The notes under the pieces were generated by a model that was given only the letters and a program-made list of their open reading frames with translations, searched no databases and was not told the DNA's origin. Positions 33,805 to 42,265 of a stretch of 64,000 bases of DNA are shown here, in pieces. Position 1 is the stretch's first letter. Each line of letters opens with the position of its first letter. The DNA comes from Bremerella sp. JC817. Its GTDB lineage: Bacteria; Planctomycetota; Planctomycetia; Pirellulales; Pirellulaceae. The DNA lies in the NCBI RefSeq assembly GCF_040718835.1, contig NZ_JBFEFG010000280.1, forward strand, positions 124,001 to 188,000, read 5' to 3'. The translations under genes and the position numbers were made by a program.

Positions 33805-34470
33805 CTATTCTTCTTCCATATCCTCGCCGCTGTCGGCATTAGCTTCGATTTCGGCCTTCAGTTCGTCGATCTTCAACGCCAAGCGGGTCAGATCCGGGAT
33901 GTTATCGACACCCATCTTCTTGAAAACGTTGTGACGGCGCGCTTCGACCGTACGCAGGCTGACGTCCAGGCGATTGGCGATCACTTTGTTCGCCTTGCCG
34001 ATCATCATCAGCTTCATGACGTCGCGTTCGCCGGAGTTCAGCTTCTCGTAGTTCTCGCGAGCCTCGGTCGCTTCCCGCGATTCCAATCGCCAACGCGAGT
34101 CGAGCGTGATCGCTTCATTCACGGCGTCGATAATTTCCTGCTGCTGACAAGGCTTCTCGAGGAAGGTGATCGCGCCGTTGCGCATCGCTTTGACCGCGAT
34201 CTGCATGTTGGCGTGGGCCGAAATCAAGATGACCGGAATCCGCTCGCCCATCTCGACCAACTGCTCTTGCAGCTCCAGCCCGCTCAACCCGAGCATCCGC
34301 ATATCGGTAATCACACAGCCAGGGCGATTGGGATCGAACGACTGCAGATACTGCTCGGCCGATGCGAATGTCTCGACTTGAAGACCAAGTGAGCGAATAA
34401 GCATTCCAATCGATTCCCGTGCCGCAGGGTCGTCATCAATGACAAACACGGTCGGATTCGTCGACATCAC
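33805..34470 (-). CDS. FixJ-type response regulator (receiver plus LuxR HTH)
   Basis: A 221-residue regulator. The receiver domain has the acidic pocket VIDDD and the phospho-acceptor Asp56 in CVITDMRM, with the Lys in FLEKPCQQ. The C-terminal LuxR-type helix-turn-helix is LNSGERDVMKLMMIGKANKVIANRLDVSLRTVEARRHNVFKKMG. An acidic tail follows. Its start overlaps the end of the sensor-kinase gene by 35 bases, so the two form a translationally linked two-component pair. It should act as a DNA-binding transcription factor; targets are unknown. Confidence 0.92.
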   Translation of the reverse strand: MMSTNPTVFVIDDDPAARESIGMLIRSLGLQVETFASAEQYLQSFDPNRPGCVITDMRMLGLSGLELQEQLVEMGERIPVILISAHANMQIAVKAMRNGAITFLEKPCQQQEIIDAVNEAITLDSRWRLESREATEARENYEKLNSGERDVMKLMMIGKANKVIANRLDVSLRTVEARRHNVFKKMGVDNIPDLTRLALKIDELKAEIEANADSGEDMEEE

Positions 34471-36364
34471 CAGTTACCTGTTGAATGGAGGTGGGAAGCG
34501 TGAAGAAAAAGATCGTACCGCGCGAGGGAGCAGGTTCAACCCAAATTTTCCCCCCGTGCGATTCGATGATGGTACGACTGATCGAGAGCCCCATGCCCAT
34601 TCCGGTCTCTTTGGTCGACTGAAATGCCTCAAAAACATCGAAGTTGGGTGGGACCCCAATACCATAGTCCCGAACCGAAACCTGAGCCAGTGACTCGTCT
34701 TTGTTCTGCACCAGGCTCGTGTGAATCTCGATGATTCGTTCGCTGTTGGTATCATCGATCGCATCGGTCGCGTTGCTAATCAAGTTGATCAATACTTGTT
34801 CAATTTGAATTTTATCGACAAATACCTGCGGTGTGGAAGGATCTATAGCGATCGAGACTTCAATCGCTTGTTCTTCCAACAGTGGCGCGAGCAAGGCGAT
34901 CGCATCGTTCATCAAGTCGCTCATGTCGACTCCTTCGACGCGTGGCGCCGTTCGACTCACGTAATTGCGGAGTCGTCGAATGATCTCGGCGGCTCGTCTC
35001 GCTTGCTGTCCGATCCGGGAAACGCACTGCTGCACGCTGGCCTTGTCGACCGGATCGGGTGCCTTCAGCAGGTTCTCGCACGTACCGGCGTAGTTCGAGA
35101 TCGCGTAGAGTGGCTGATTCACCTCGTGAGCGAGGCCTGCCACCAGTTCGCCCATCGCTGTCAGCCGCAGGAAGTGAGCCAGCTCGGCATTGCGACGGCG
35201 GATCTCTTCTTCGGCATGAACCTTCTCGGTGATGTCGTGCACCACGCCGACAACGTGCGTGAACTGACTTCCGGAAACATGCACCGGAGAAATGGATATT
35301 TCAACCCAGCGGAATTCGTCTTCGTTGGCATGAATTCGCAGCGTATCGCGGGCCGGCCGACACGAATGAATGCCGGCGACGATCACGCGGAAACGGGCTT
35401 CGTACCGCGAGTCGCAGCGAATCACGCTTAAGCCGTTTACGCGGACAGCTTCCCGCGGACAACCGACGATATCGAGGAAGGCCTGATTGCAGTCGACGAC
35501 GCACATTTCTCCTTCGACCAGCTGCACGATGAAGATCCCATCGCTGGCCGAGGCAATCGCACGGTCGCGAATACGCATCTCAGTTTCGGCTTCTTTGCGA
35601 AGCGTGATGTCCTGAAAGACGTACTGGGTCGCCTCTTGGCCGTAGTAATCGACCGAAGTCGACATCAGCTCGACATCGAGAGGCCGACCATCGATGCGTT
35701 TGAGAACGTACTCGTTCATCTGCAGCGGGGCCCGGTCGCTAACCGCCGATTCGGTCAGTTTTTCCATTTCGTGCACGTCGGGGATTTTAAAGTCGGCGAT
35801 CCCCTTGCCGACCAGTTCCGATGTCGTATGGGCTCCGAGGCACTTTAGCGCCATCCCATTAGCGAGAACGATCTTCCCTTCGCAGGCCACCACAATCGAA
35901 GTGGGTGAATGATCGATCAACGCTCGATAACGCTGCTCGCTGTTACGAAGGGCCTCTTCCGCTTCGACCTTCTCCCGCTGCAGACGCCATTCGCGAATGG
36001 ATCGCTTGGCCAGCCGAGGCAAGTCCGAGAAGCCGCTGTCCGACTTCACAACGTAGTCGATCGCCCCTCGCTTGAGCACGTCGACCGCCGTTTGCTCGTC
36101 CCCCTGGCTGGTGATGATCATCACTGGGTAGCGAGAGCCTTTCCCTTGCGGTTCGATGAGTTCCGCGCCTAAGCCATCTGGGAGCGAAAGATCGACGATC
36201 ACCAGATCTGGCAGAGATGCGTCGATCGACTTCCGCGCATCCTTCAACGAGAACTGCGTGGTGAGCTCGAAATCTTCCATTTCGGCTCGGAAGCCACGCA
36301 CGATCAGACGGGCGTGGGCCGGGTCGTCTTCCACAATCAGTAGTCGTAGCTTTCTTGCCATCAT
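34436..36364 (-). CDS. Hybrid sensor histidine kinase (REC-PAS-PAS-HisKA-HATPase)
   Basis: A 642-residue soluble kinase with no membrane helix. Order: receiver with Asp58 in VIVDLSLPDG; first PAS around 145-270; second PAS around 270-385 (HVVGVVHDITEKVHAEEE); dimerisation and phospho-acceptor helix LVAGLAHEVNQPLYAIS, of the NtrB/FixL-like HEVNQPL type; ATPase with QIEQVLINLISNATDAID, and G boxes YGIGVPP and GMGMGLSISRTIIESHGG. The receiver at the N-terminus makes it an unorthodox input from a phosphorelay. The FixJ-like partner overlaps its end, and a single-domain receiver lies upstream. Confidence 0.92.
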   Translation of the reverse strand: MMARKLRLLIVEDDPAHARLIVRGFRAEMEDFELTTQFSLKDARKSIDASLPDLVIVDLSLPDGLGAELIEPQGKGSRYPVMIITSQGDEQTAVDVLKRGAIDYVVKSDSGFSDLPRLAKRSIREWRLQREKVEAEEALRNSEQRYRALIDHSPTSIVVACEGKIVLANGMALKCLGAHTTSELVGKGIADFKIPDVHEMEKLTESAVSDRAPLQMNEYVLKRIDGRPLDVELMSTSVDYYGQEATQYVFQDITLRKEAETEMRIRDRAIASASDGIFIVQLVEGEMCVVDCNQAFLDIVGCPREAVRVNGLSVIRCDSRYEARFRVIVAGIHSCRPARDTLRIHANEDEFRWVEISISPVHVSGSQFTHVVGVVHDITEKVHAEEEIRRRNAELAHFLRLTAMGELVAGLAHEVNQPLYAISNYAGTCENLLKAPDPVDKASVQQCVSRIGQQARRAAEIIRRLRNYVSRTAPRVEGVDMSDLMNDAIALLAPLLEEQAIEVSIAIDPSTPQVFVDKIQIEQVLINLISNATDAIDDTNSERIIEIHTSLVQNKDESLAQVSVRDYGIGVPPNFDVFEAFQSTKETGMGMGLSISRTIIESHGGKIWVEPAPSRGTIFFFTLPTSIQQVTGDVDESDRVCH

Positions 36365-36436
36365 TCTACCGCGAGAGGATGTCCGGCGCGATCCGTCGCC
36401 AAGGGAGTGTTGCCGGGAAACAATCAGGTACGCCGC

Positions 36437-36880
36437 TTAATTATTACTGCGGGGCGCGTGGTTCAGTTCCGTCCAATAAGTGCCGATGTGCCGCATCAAG
36501 TTGGCAAACTGCATGTATTCAATCGGCTTAACCAGATAGCTATTGGCGAATCGATCGGTCGCGCCCTTAACATCCGCCTCGGCATCCGACGTGGTGAGAA
36601 TCACCACAGGAATCTGTTTCAGCTGCGGATCTTCTTTGATTCGCTGCAAAACGGTCAGCCCGTCGAATTTCGGAATTCGTAAGTCGAGCAGGATCAGGTT
36701 GGGTAGCGGCTTGGGCTCTTGCCCCTTGCCATCGCGACAGAGATAGGCCAGCGCGGCTTCACCGTCGGTCACATGATCGATGAACAACGCTTCGCCGAAT
36801 TCTCGAAGGGTGCGCATCATCAGCTTGGCATGGGCGGGATTGTCTTCTACCAGCAAGACACGCCTTGAATCGGATACCAT
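36437..36880 (-). CDS. Single-domain response regulator, Rcp1-like
   Basis: A 147-residue receiver-only protein. MVSDSRRVLLVEDNPAHAKL is followed by the acceptor Asp66 in LILLDLRIPKFDGLTVL and a LVKPIEYMQFANL ending. The long PLPNL-containing loop before Asp66 and the LRIP-KxDG form match the phytochrome-associated Rcp1 subgroup. I chose the Met at 36880 over a Met 20 codons upstream. It has no output domain and is likely to shuttle phosphate to the histidine-kinase gene immediately downstream. Confidence 0.9.
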   Translation of the reverse strand: MVSDSRRVLLVEDNPAHAKLMMRTLREFGEALFIDHVTDGEAALAYLCRDGKGQEPKPLPNLILLDLRIPKFDGLTVLQRIKEDPQLKQIPVVILTTSDAEADVKGATDRFANSYLVKPIEYMQFANLMRHIGTYWTELNHAPRSNN

Positions 36881-36936
36881 CGATTTGCCCCCAAGTGTGA
36901 TCAACCAGGCGAGATGAGCTTTCCTGGTTTCAATCG

Positions 36937-37380
36937 TCATCCATCGTGACGATCTTCCAACGCTTTCACGTATTTCTCGTCGGATTGCTGACTACCAAAC
37001 TTTCTTTCAATTAGTATCGTCCCGAATGCGAGCAAAAGCAACGAGATAAAGATCCAAGCCAAGTCACACAAAGCCGTTAAAGCCGCTGGCACCGCTAAAA
37101 ACGGAGTGCACATGGCGCCCACGATGTTGCCCAAGACGTAGCCCACCACGGCCCCTGGCCAGAATCGTTCGCGCACCCAACCAACCAGGAAGCCAATCAT
37201 GCCTCCTCCGCCCACCATGCCGGCGCTCCATGTCACCCACTGATCAGTCGCCACGGCCGAACCATAGACATCGGTCGCTTGAAACGACTGCACGATCGGC
37301 ATGGCAATGCGTGCCAGGATCGCCGAGAAAGCGACCAGCAGCATTAGGAAGATAAGTGGAAAGGACTGACCTTTAAACAT
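36937..37380 (-). CDS. Four-helix membrane protein of unknown function
   Basis: A 147-residue membrane protein with hydrophobic segments near 8-28, 50-66, 75-98 and 100-122, the second and third joined by VRERFWPG. The C-terminus is hydrophilic (QSDEKYVKALEDRHDG). No domain recognised. It starts 12 bases after the end of the DUF1559 gene, so it is probably in the same operon as the pseudopilin genes, though its role there is unknown. Confidence 0.7.
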   Translation of the reverse strand: MFKGQSFPLIFLMLLVAFSAILARIAMPIVQSFQATDVYGSAVATDQWVTWSAGMVGGGGMIGFLVGWVRERFWPGAVVGYVLGNIVGAMCTPFLAVPAALTALCDLAWIFISLLLLAFGTILIERKFGSQQSDEKYVKALEDRHDG

Positions 37381-37392
37381 CCGCGGCCTCGA

Positions 37393-38481
37393 TTAATAGT
37401 CACCAACACGCAGTTGGCCATCCGCACGATGCCCAAGCTGGCGATAAGTCACGCCGTTGATGCTCTCGGCAATGAACTGCACGCTACCGTCGCCATGGGC
37501 GGCGTTCAAACCGCCTGGATGGTGGCTACCAACACCGCCGACATAAAGCAGCGGATCGTTGGGAATCACTCCAAAGATTCCAGCCGCCTTGGAAGGCAGC
37601 GGAATGCCTTTGCCGTCGAAGTTCATAAAGTCCTTCTCGGTTAAAAGCTGAGCTTTCGCGTTCGCTTCTTTGGCCTGGGTATCTTCTTCGGCCTCTTCTT
37701 CGTCATCTTCCGAAGCAAACTCTTCGATCCCACCGAATTCCCCCTGGATATCCATCGAATCCTGCGGAGACATCTCGAGCGTATTAAGCCATTCCTTGTC
37801 GGTGTAAACGTTCGGCAACGGAATCGGAGCCCCACCAGCGTTCGGCTGCGAGCCGGTGTTTCGCAGCGAGGCACGGGTACCGCTCATCCATCCCAGATTG
37901 CTCGGAGGCGTTACTTCCGCTTCGCCGAGGAACAGCGTGAACGCGAGACCATCGCGGAAGTCGTTGGCCGAGAGCGCCTTATTCAAAATGAACGCGCCGG
38001 TATTGGTCGTGTTGATCGGTAGCTCGCAGTGGTTATGAAAACCAACGTAGTGCGACAGGCCGACGCGACTATTGGCGCGACTAGTCGGGCTGGAAGGACA
38101 ATCGAGCACTTCCAAATAGAGCTCGCGTGGACCGTTCTGAGCCTTGTCGTAAACGCTCTTGGTGAAGTCGATGTGATCGTACGTCGTCGCATCACCCAGG
38201 TAAGGCAGCGTCGCCGAGATCCAGTTGTGATGGTATCCGTGCGGCGAGTTCTTGATCGGGCCGGTGTCGTTGATCGAGCCAGCAGGGAAGACGTTGTTGG
38301 CCGATTCGTAATTGTGCAGAGCCAGGATCAACTGGGCGAGGCGATTGGTGCACGACAAACGTCGAGCGGCCTCGCGTGCCTGTTGAACGGCCGGCAGCAA
38401 GAGAGCGATCAAAACACCGATGATGGCGATCACCACCAACAGTTCCACCAGCGTGAATCCGCGTTTGTTTCGTGTAGTCAT
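37393..38481 (-). CDS. DUF1559 prepilin-like protein
   Basis: A 362-residue member of the DUF1559 (SBP_bac_10) family, numerous in planctomycetes. The N-terminus is a type IV prepilin signal, [20 protein letters not shown], cut after the Gly, followed by the family's [17 protein letters not shown] and [20 protein letters not shown]. The C-terminal half ends in the usual [23 protein letters not shown]. Two acidic stretches ([18 protein letters not shown]) are unusual. It is the last prepilin-type gene of the operon, following the GspK-like gene by a single base. Confidence 0.92.
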   Translation of the reverse strand: MTTRNKRGFTLVELLVVIAIIGVLIALLLPAVQQAREAARRLSCTNRLAQLILALHNYESANNVFPAGSINDTGPIKNSPHGYHHNWISATLPYLGDATTYDHIDFTKSVYDKAQNGPRELYLEVLDCPSSPTSRANSRVGLSHYVGFHNHCELPINTTNTGAFILNKALSANDFRDGLAFTLFLGEAEVTPPSNLGWMSGTRASLRNTGSQPNAGGAPIPLPNVYTDKEWLNTLEMSPQDSMDIQGEFGGIEEFASEDDEEEAEEDTQAKEANAKAQLLTEKDFMNFDGKGIPLPSKAAGIFGVIPNDPLLYVGGVGSHHPGGLNAAHGDGSVQFIAESINGVTYRQLGHRADGQLRVGDY

Positions 38482-38892
38482 TTATTCTTGCTCCGACTCA
38501 GGGAGGGAAAGATTGATAGTTCGTTTCGCTCGGATCGTTCTGGCGGGGTTGTCTCCCAATTGAACGTCGACCTCGACCTTCCGCTGGCTGGGTTGGTCGG
38601 ACTCCGAGGTCTTAATTGTGACCGTGGCCGGGTACTTCATTCCCTGGGCACCGGCAGCGAGATTCCAGGTTTCTCCGGAATAGGCAGCATCTTGGGCCAA
38701 TCGTACCTGGGCAAGCGAGATGCCGGCTTCCGCCAGAAGATCGACTTGCGATTGATCGATGTTGCGGCGCTGGCTGGAAGTCTGTGTCGTGACACGCGAC
38801 AACGACGCGGTCGCGATCAACACCGCAGCGACCATTGCCACCAGCACGATCACCGTCACAAAGCCACGCCGGCAGCGAGGGGAACGTTTCAT
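38482..38892 (-). CDS. Pseudopilin-like protein, GspK/PilX type
   Basis: A 136-residue protein with a prepilin-like start, RRGFVTVIVLVAMVAAVLI, in which the position-5 Glu of most pilins is absent, as in GspK and PilX. The remainder is a helix then beta-rich stretch (KYPATVTIKTSES.. KVEVDVQLGD). Its start overlaps the stop of the upstream pseudopilin by four bases (ATGA), so translation is coupled. Role: probable tip or minor component of the pseudopilus; this is inferred from position and the missing Glu. Confidence 0.72.
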   Translation of the reverse strand: MKRSPRCRRGFVTVIVLVAMVAAVLIATASLSRVTTQTSSQRRNIDQSQVDLLAEAGISLAQVRLAQDAAYSGETWNLAAGAQGMKYPATVTIKTSESDQPSQRKVEVDVQLGDNPARTIRAKRTINLSLPESEQE

Positions 38893-39362
38893 GGTTGCCT
38901 CCCGACCGCTTGTTCGATGCGATACGTTTCCGAGGAAGGCTTGCCGACGTTCGGCTTCACCACCAACTGAACCAAATTGCTCGAGGGCTGCGACAACTTG
39001 ACCTCGCAGCCACGCAGGCGATAACCTTCGTGGCGTTTGCCAGAGGACTCGCCTTCATCGAATTGCTCGATCCGCTCGACAAGGCCCTCGTTGATGTCGT
39101 ACTGGACGGACGACTGAGGCAACTTCAGTTCAAGCCGGTTCGGCTCGGGTAACGTGGCAGACTCGGCGGACCGCAAGTCTTGCCGCAACTGTCGTTCAAG
39201 TCGCACGACACCTTGCTGCAGATCGATCCAGCTGAACGCATTTCTAGCCTCGATCTGCGATTGGTGCACCAGCTTGATCGACAACGTCGCGATCACGCTT
39301 CCCACCGCCATCACCACAATACATTCGACCAGACTCGATCCTTGTATTCGGAAACGTTTCAT
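38889..39362 (-). CDS. Pseudopilin-like protein, GspJ type
   Basis: A 157-residue protein starting at 39362 with MKRFRIQGSSLVECIVVMAVG, a prepilin signal with Gly cleavage site and Glu at position 5. Length and a central LEQ-RQD helix with LRLEL-type strands fit minor pseudopilins of the GspJ class. A longer upstream frame overlaps the neighbouring gene and is not used. It overlaps the next gene by four bases on each side (ATGA), part of the tight operon. Confidence 0.75.
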   Translation of the reverse strand: MKRFRIQGSSLVECIVVMAVGSVIATLSIKLVHQSQIEARNAFSWIDLQQGVVRLERQLRQDLRSAESATLPEPNRLELKLPQSSVQYDINEGLVERIEQFDEGESSGKRHEGYRLRGCEVKLSQPSSNLVQLVVKPNVGKPSSETYRIEQAVGRQP

Positions 39363-39799
39363 GGCTGAGCCTCCTCGGCTGGAGCGTCCGGACCTGCAGG
39401 GGCCTTGCCCGTGAATCGCCAAGTCACCAACGAGTAACTGGGCAGCGTCCTCGAGGCAGGTACCCACGACAGTTCAAACCGCTCTCCGGCGACTGGTTCG
39501 TCGACCTGGTTGATCGCGATCTGCAGTGTCTTTGGGGGCAGACTTTGCTGCTGCTCCATGCTGGTTGCCCACTGCTGGACGACTTCGGGCGAGACCGATT
39601 CACCGCTTTCTGCCGCCAGGATTCGCTGGGCGAGATTGTTCAGGGTTTGCTCGGCTGCCAGGCGATGCTTGGCCAGACTAATGCGTGTCGACTGCAGCAC
39701 CTGGATCGACAACACGGTCGTCAACATCGCGGCCAATACCGACAGTGCGACCACGCACTCGAGTACGGAAAGTCCCGATTTTTGAACGTTGCGTTGCAT
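39359..39799 (-). CDS. Pseudopilin-like protein, GspI type
   Basis: A 146-residue protein with the signal KSGLSVLECVVALSVLAAML, cut before LSVLE, with Glu at position 5. A long amphipathic helix ([27 protein letters not shown]) follows, and a beta-rich C-terminus. The GspI assignment is by position and size only. It starts one base after the stop of the preceding GspF-like gene. Confidence 0.75.
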   Translation of the reverse strand: MQRNVQKSGLSVLECVVALSVLAAMLTTVLSIQVLQSTRISLAKHRLAAEQTLNNLAQRILAAESGESVSPEVVQQWATSMEQQQSLPPKTLQIAINQVDEPVAGERFELSWVPASRTLPSYSLVTWRFTGKAPAGPDAPAEEAQP

Positions 39800-39800
39800 A

Positions 39801-41096
39801 TCAGTTCCACCCCGCCGTGGATAACGAAAGATTGGTCACCAGATTTATGATAGGCAGGAAGATTCCGATGGCACCAAAAAGAACCGAAGTTGCGGCCAAC
39901 AAAACCAGAATTGGGAGAAGTATTTTCATCGCTGGCGCCATCCGCAACAGATGCCGACGACGCTTTCCGACGGAGACCTCCTTAAGCGCCCACGCCAGAT
40001 TGCCAGCCTCTTGAGCCGAAGTGACCAGCGCTGCTTCCCCCCGATTCAAAACACCTTCCATCCGTAGGGCTTCAATCCAGTTGCCGCCGGCCCTTTGCTG
40101 GGCATGCACATGCCGGGCAATCCGCCGCACCCGGTCGGCCGGGAACTTGGTCTTGATCACCTCCAAGGCACTTTGCAGCGGCAAGTCGGCCGCGACCACT
40201 ACCGATAGTACGTTCAGCAAGCGACATTCGTTCAACGGACCATGCACCCAACGCAGGCCCCAGGGGAGCTCGCTAAACCAACCGAACTGCACCATCACCA
40301 CCATCAAAAACAGGAGGAAGGCAATCGGAATCACAAAGTACAAGCACCACAAGATCACGTCGGTCGACCATTCGCTCCAGCCCCAGATCGCCGGGAACGT
40401 GCTCGAACCAATATCGAAATCGTTCAGAATCATCGCCAAGACCGGCTTGATCTTCGCTTCCATGAACGTGAGTAACGCGACCTGGAAGAAACCCACCATC
40501 ACCACGGTGATCAAGCCGCCGAGGAAGATGTCGAGGTTGCCATAGTTCACGGTGTCGTCACCGGTGAATCGCTTGGAATGTCGATTCACTTCCGGAATGC
40601 TTCCCAGGGCACTTCCCAGTTCCAGAGTCATCAACGTTTCCGCGGGCAGGAACACCTTCGACTTGCGGGCCGCGTCGACCATTGGCATGCCGGCACCCAT
40701 CGACTTGGCCAACTGACCTGCCCGGCGTTCTTGAAGCCCGGTTGCTTCCTGCCGATAGGCCACCACGCTGGCGATCGGCGGGATCCCTTTTTCGAGCCCT
40801 GCCAAAACAACCGACATCAGCCCGCGATTCTCCATCACGCGATACCGCTGAATCCCGAAGCCAAACAGGACCAGGCAAACAAACGGAATGAGGATGATCG
40901 CCACGAAGCCCGACACACCAACCCACCAGCCCATGCCGCCAATGCAGATGAATAGCCACGCCAACAGTCGCAGCGAGCGACGCATCATCGTCGGCTGCTC
41001 GTGCGTGGTGCTATCCCACTGGGTAGCCAGAACCAGCAGGACCATCCCAAGCAGGACAGCCATCCACAGATTCTGAAGGTGATAAAATACGTCCAT
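39801..41096 (-). CDS. GspF/PilC-family inner-membrane protein (third)
   Basis: A 431-residue member of the type II secretion F family. Two T2SSF domains are expected, with helices around 12-55, 190-210, 260-290 and 395-420; the sequence between them has RQEATGLQERRAGQLAKSMGAGMPMVDA and, later, NRGEAALVTSAQEAGNLAWALKEVS, matching the family repeat. The first domain is divergent, with a membrane-rich N-terminus. The protein forms the inner-membrane platform of the secretion or pilus machine. It is the third of three GspF-type genes in a row, directly abutting the second. Confidence 0.82.
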   Translation of the reverse strand: MDVFYHLQNLWMAVLLGMVLLVLATQWDSTTHEQPTMMRRSLRLLAWLFICIGGMGWWVGVSGFVAIILIPFVCLVLFGFGIQRYRVMENRGLMSVVLAGLEKGIPPIASVVAYRQEATGLQERRAGQLAKSMGAGMPMVDAARKSKVFLPAETLMTLELGSALGSIPEVNRHSKRFTGDDTVNYGNLDIFLGGLITVVMVGFFQVALLTFMEAKIKPVLAMILNDFDIGSSTFPAIWGWSEWSTDVILWCLYFVIPIAFLLFLMVVMVQFGWFSELPWGLRWVHGPLNECRLLNVLSVVVAADLPLQSALEVIKTKFPADRVRRIARHVHAQQRAGGNWIEALRMEGVLNRGEAALVTSAQEAGNLAWALKEVSVGKRRRHLLRMAPAMKILLPILVLLAATSVLFGAIGIFLPIINLVTNLSLSTAGWN

Positions 41097-42242
41097 TTAG
41101 CTCAACGCTTGAATGAGATCGATCATCGGCGAAATCAACACCGCCAAACGAATGGCCGCCCAGAACAGCGCCGCCAGCACGATGGTGGTGATAAACGGAG
41201 GTCCAATCTTTCGAATCAACTCACGCCGCAGCGCGAGGCGTTCTTTCAACAGCAGCTCGGCACTCTCGAGGGCTTCGTCCAATTGGCCACTTTGTTCGCC
41301 CCAGCGAATCAAAGGCAAGATCGACGAAGGAACATCGAACGAGTTCTGCCAAACCTCGGCCAGTGACTTGCCTTGTTCCAATTGTTCGCCCCAGATGACA
41401 ACCAGTTCAGAATAGCGTCGACTGGAAACAGCATCTTTCAGCAGCGGCAACGCTTCCGAGATTGGCAGCCCCTGGCGAATCAAGATTCGTAGCTTTACCA
41501 ACAAGTCGAGAACTTCGTACCACCAATGCACCTTGCCCAGGATCGGCAAACTGCGACGCAGCATGGCGGCCTGGGCTGGGGTTAGACAGGCCGGAATCAA
41601 CAGCATGCCTACCATGCCCAGACAAAAGAAACTGGTCCAGGAAATCGTGGTCGACTGGAAAATGGCCGGGTCGAATGGCAGGTCGAGTTCAAACTCTTCG
41701 TAGATCGACATGAACTGCGATTGGATCATCGGCATGATGAACACGTTCAGCAGGTCAATCAGCACCAGCGTTACCGTCGCCAGCAACATCGGATATGAAA
41801 GGGCGGCCCACAGGTCTCGCCAGTATTCTTTACGCCAGCTTTCTTCTTCCAGCAGATCGAAGAGGGTATCCCCGAGCCGATTCGACTGGATGCCAGCGAC
41901 CAGTAGTTTTTGATGGTACTTCGGCAGACGCACGAAGCTAAGGTCGTGATCGACCAGGGGATTACCCCCAGCACGTACCTCGGCAGCCAGTTGATGGAAG
42001 GCCTGTTTCAGCTTTCGGCGCGAGGCCTCTTCCGCAAACGCATCCAACCCTTCGTCCAGCGGCAAGCCCGCCTTCGACAACTCGCTGATACAACGTAGCA
42101 GTTCGGCCGATTCCTCTTCGTTCAGTTCGATCGTCTGCGGCGGCGAAGTCGCCACGGATGAACCTCCGGTCGACTCGTCCAAGCCGGACGGCGCGCGATC
42201 CCGATCGGAATCGTGGTTCGAATCTTCCAAAGGTGATTGCAT
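41097..42242 (-). CDS. GspF/PilC-family inner-membrane protein (second)
   Basis: A 381-residue F-family protein. A soluble N-terminus rich in Asp and Ser leads to LSKAGLPLDEGLDAFAEEASRRKLKQAF, then helices near 160-185 (SYPMLLATVTLVLIDLLNVFIM) and 210-235, and the second-repeat segment LIRWGEQSGQLDEALESAELL. Ends in two more hydrophobic stretches. It is head-to-tail with the third F gene, with one base between, and 23 bases after the first. Function as platform protein is from the family. Confidence 0.85.
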   Translation of the reverse strand: MQSPLEDSNHDSDRDRAPSGLDESTGGSSVATSPPQTIELNEEESAELLRCISELSKAGLPLDEGLDAFAEEASRRKLKQAFHQLAAEVRAGGNPLVDHDLSFVRLPKYHQKLLVAGIQSNRLGDTLFDLLEEESWRKEYWRDLWAALSYPMLLATVTLVLIDLLNVFIMPMIQSQFMSIYEEFELDLPFDPAIFQSTTISWTSFFCLGMVGMLLIPACLTPAQAAMLRRSLPILGKVHWWYEVLDLLVKLRILIRQGLPISEALPLLKDAVSSRRYSELVVIWGEQLEQGKSLAEVWQNSFDVPSSILPLIRWGEQSGQLDEALESAELLLKERLALRRELIRKIGPPFITTIVLAALFWAAIRLAVLISPMIDLIQALS

Positions 42243-42265
42243 GAACGAAACGCGGGGAAGGGGAT

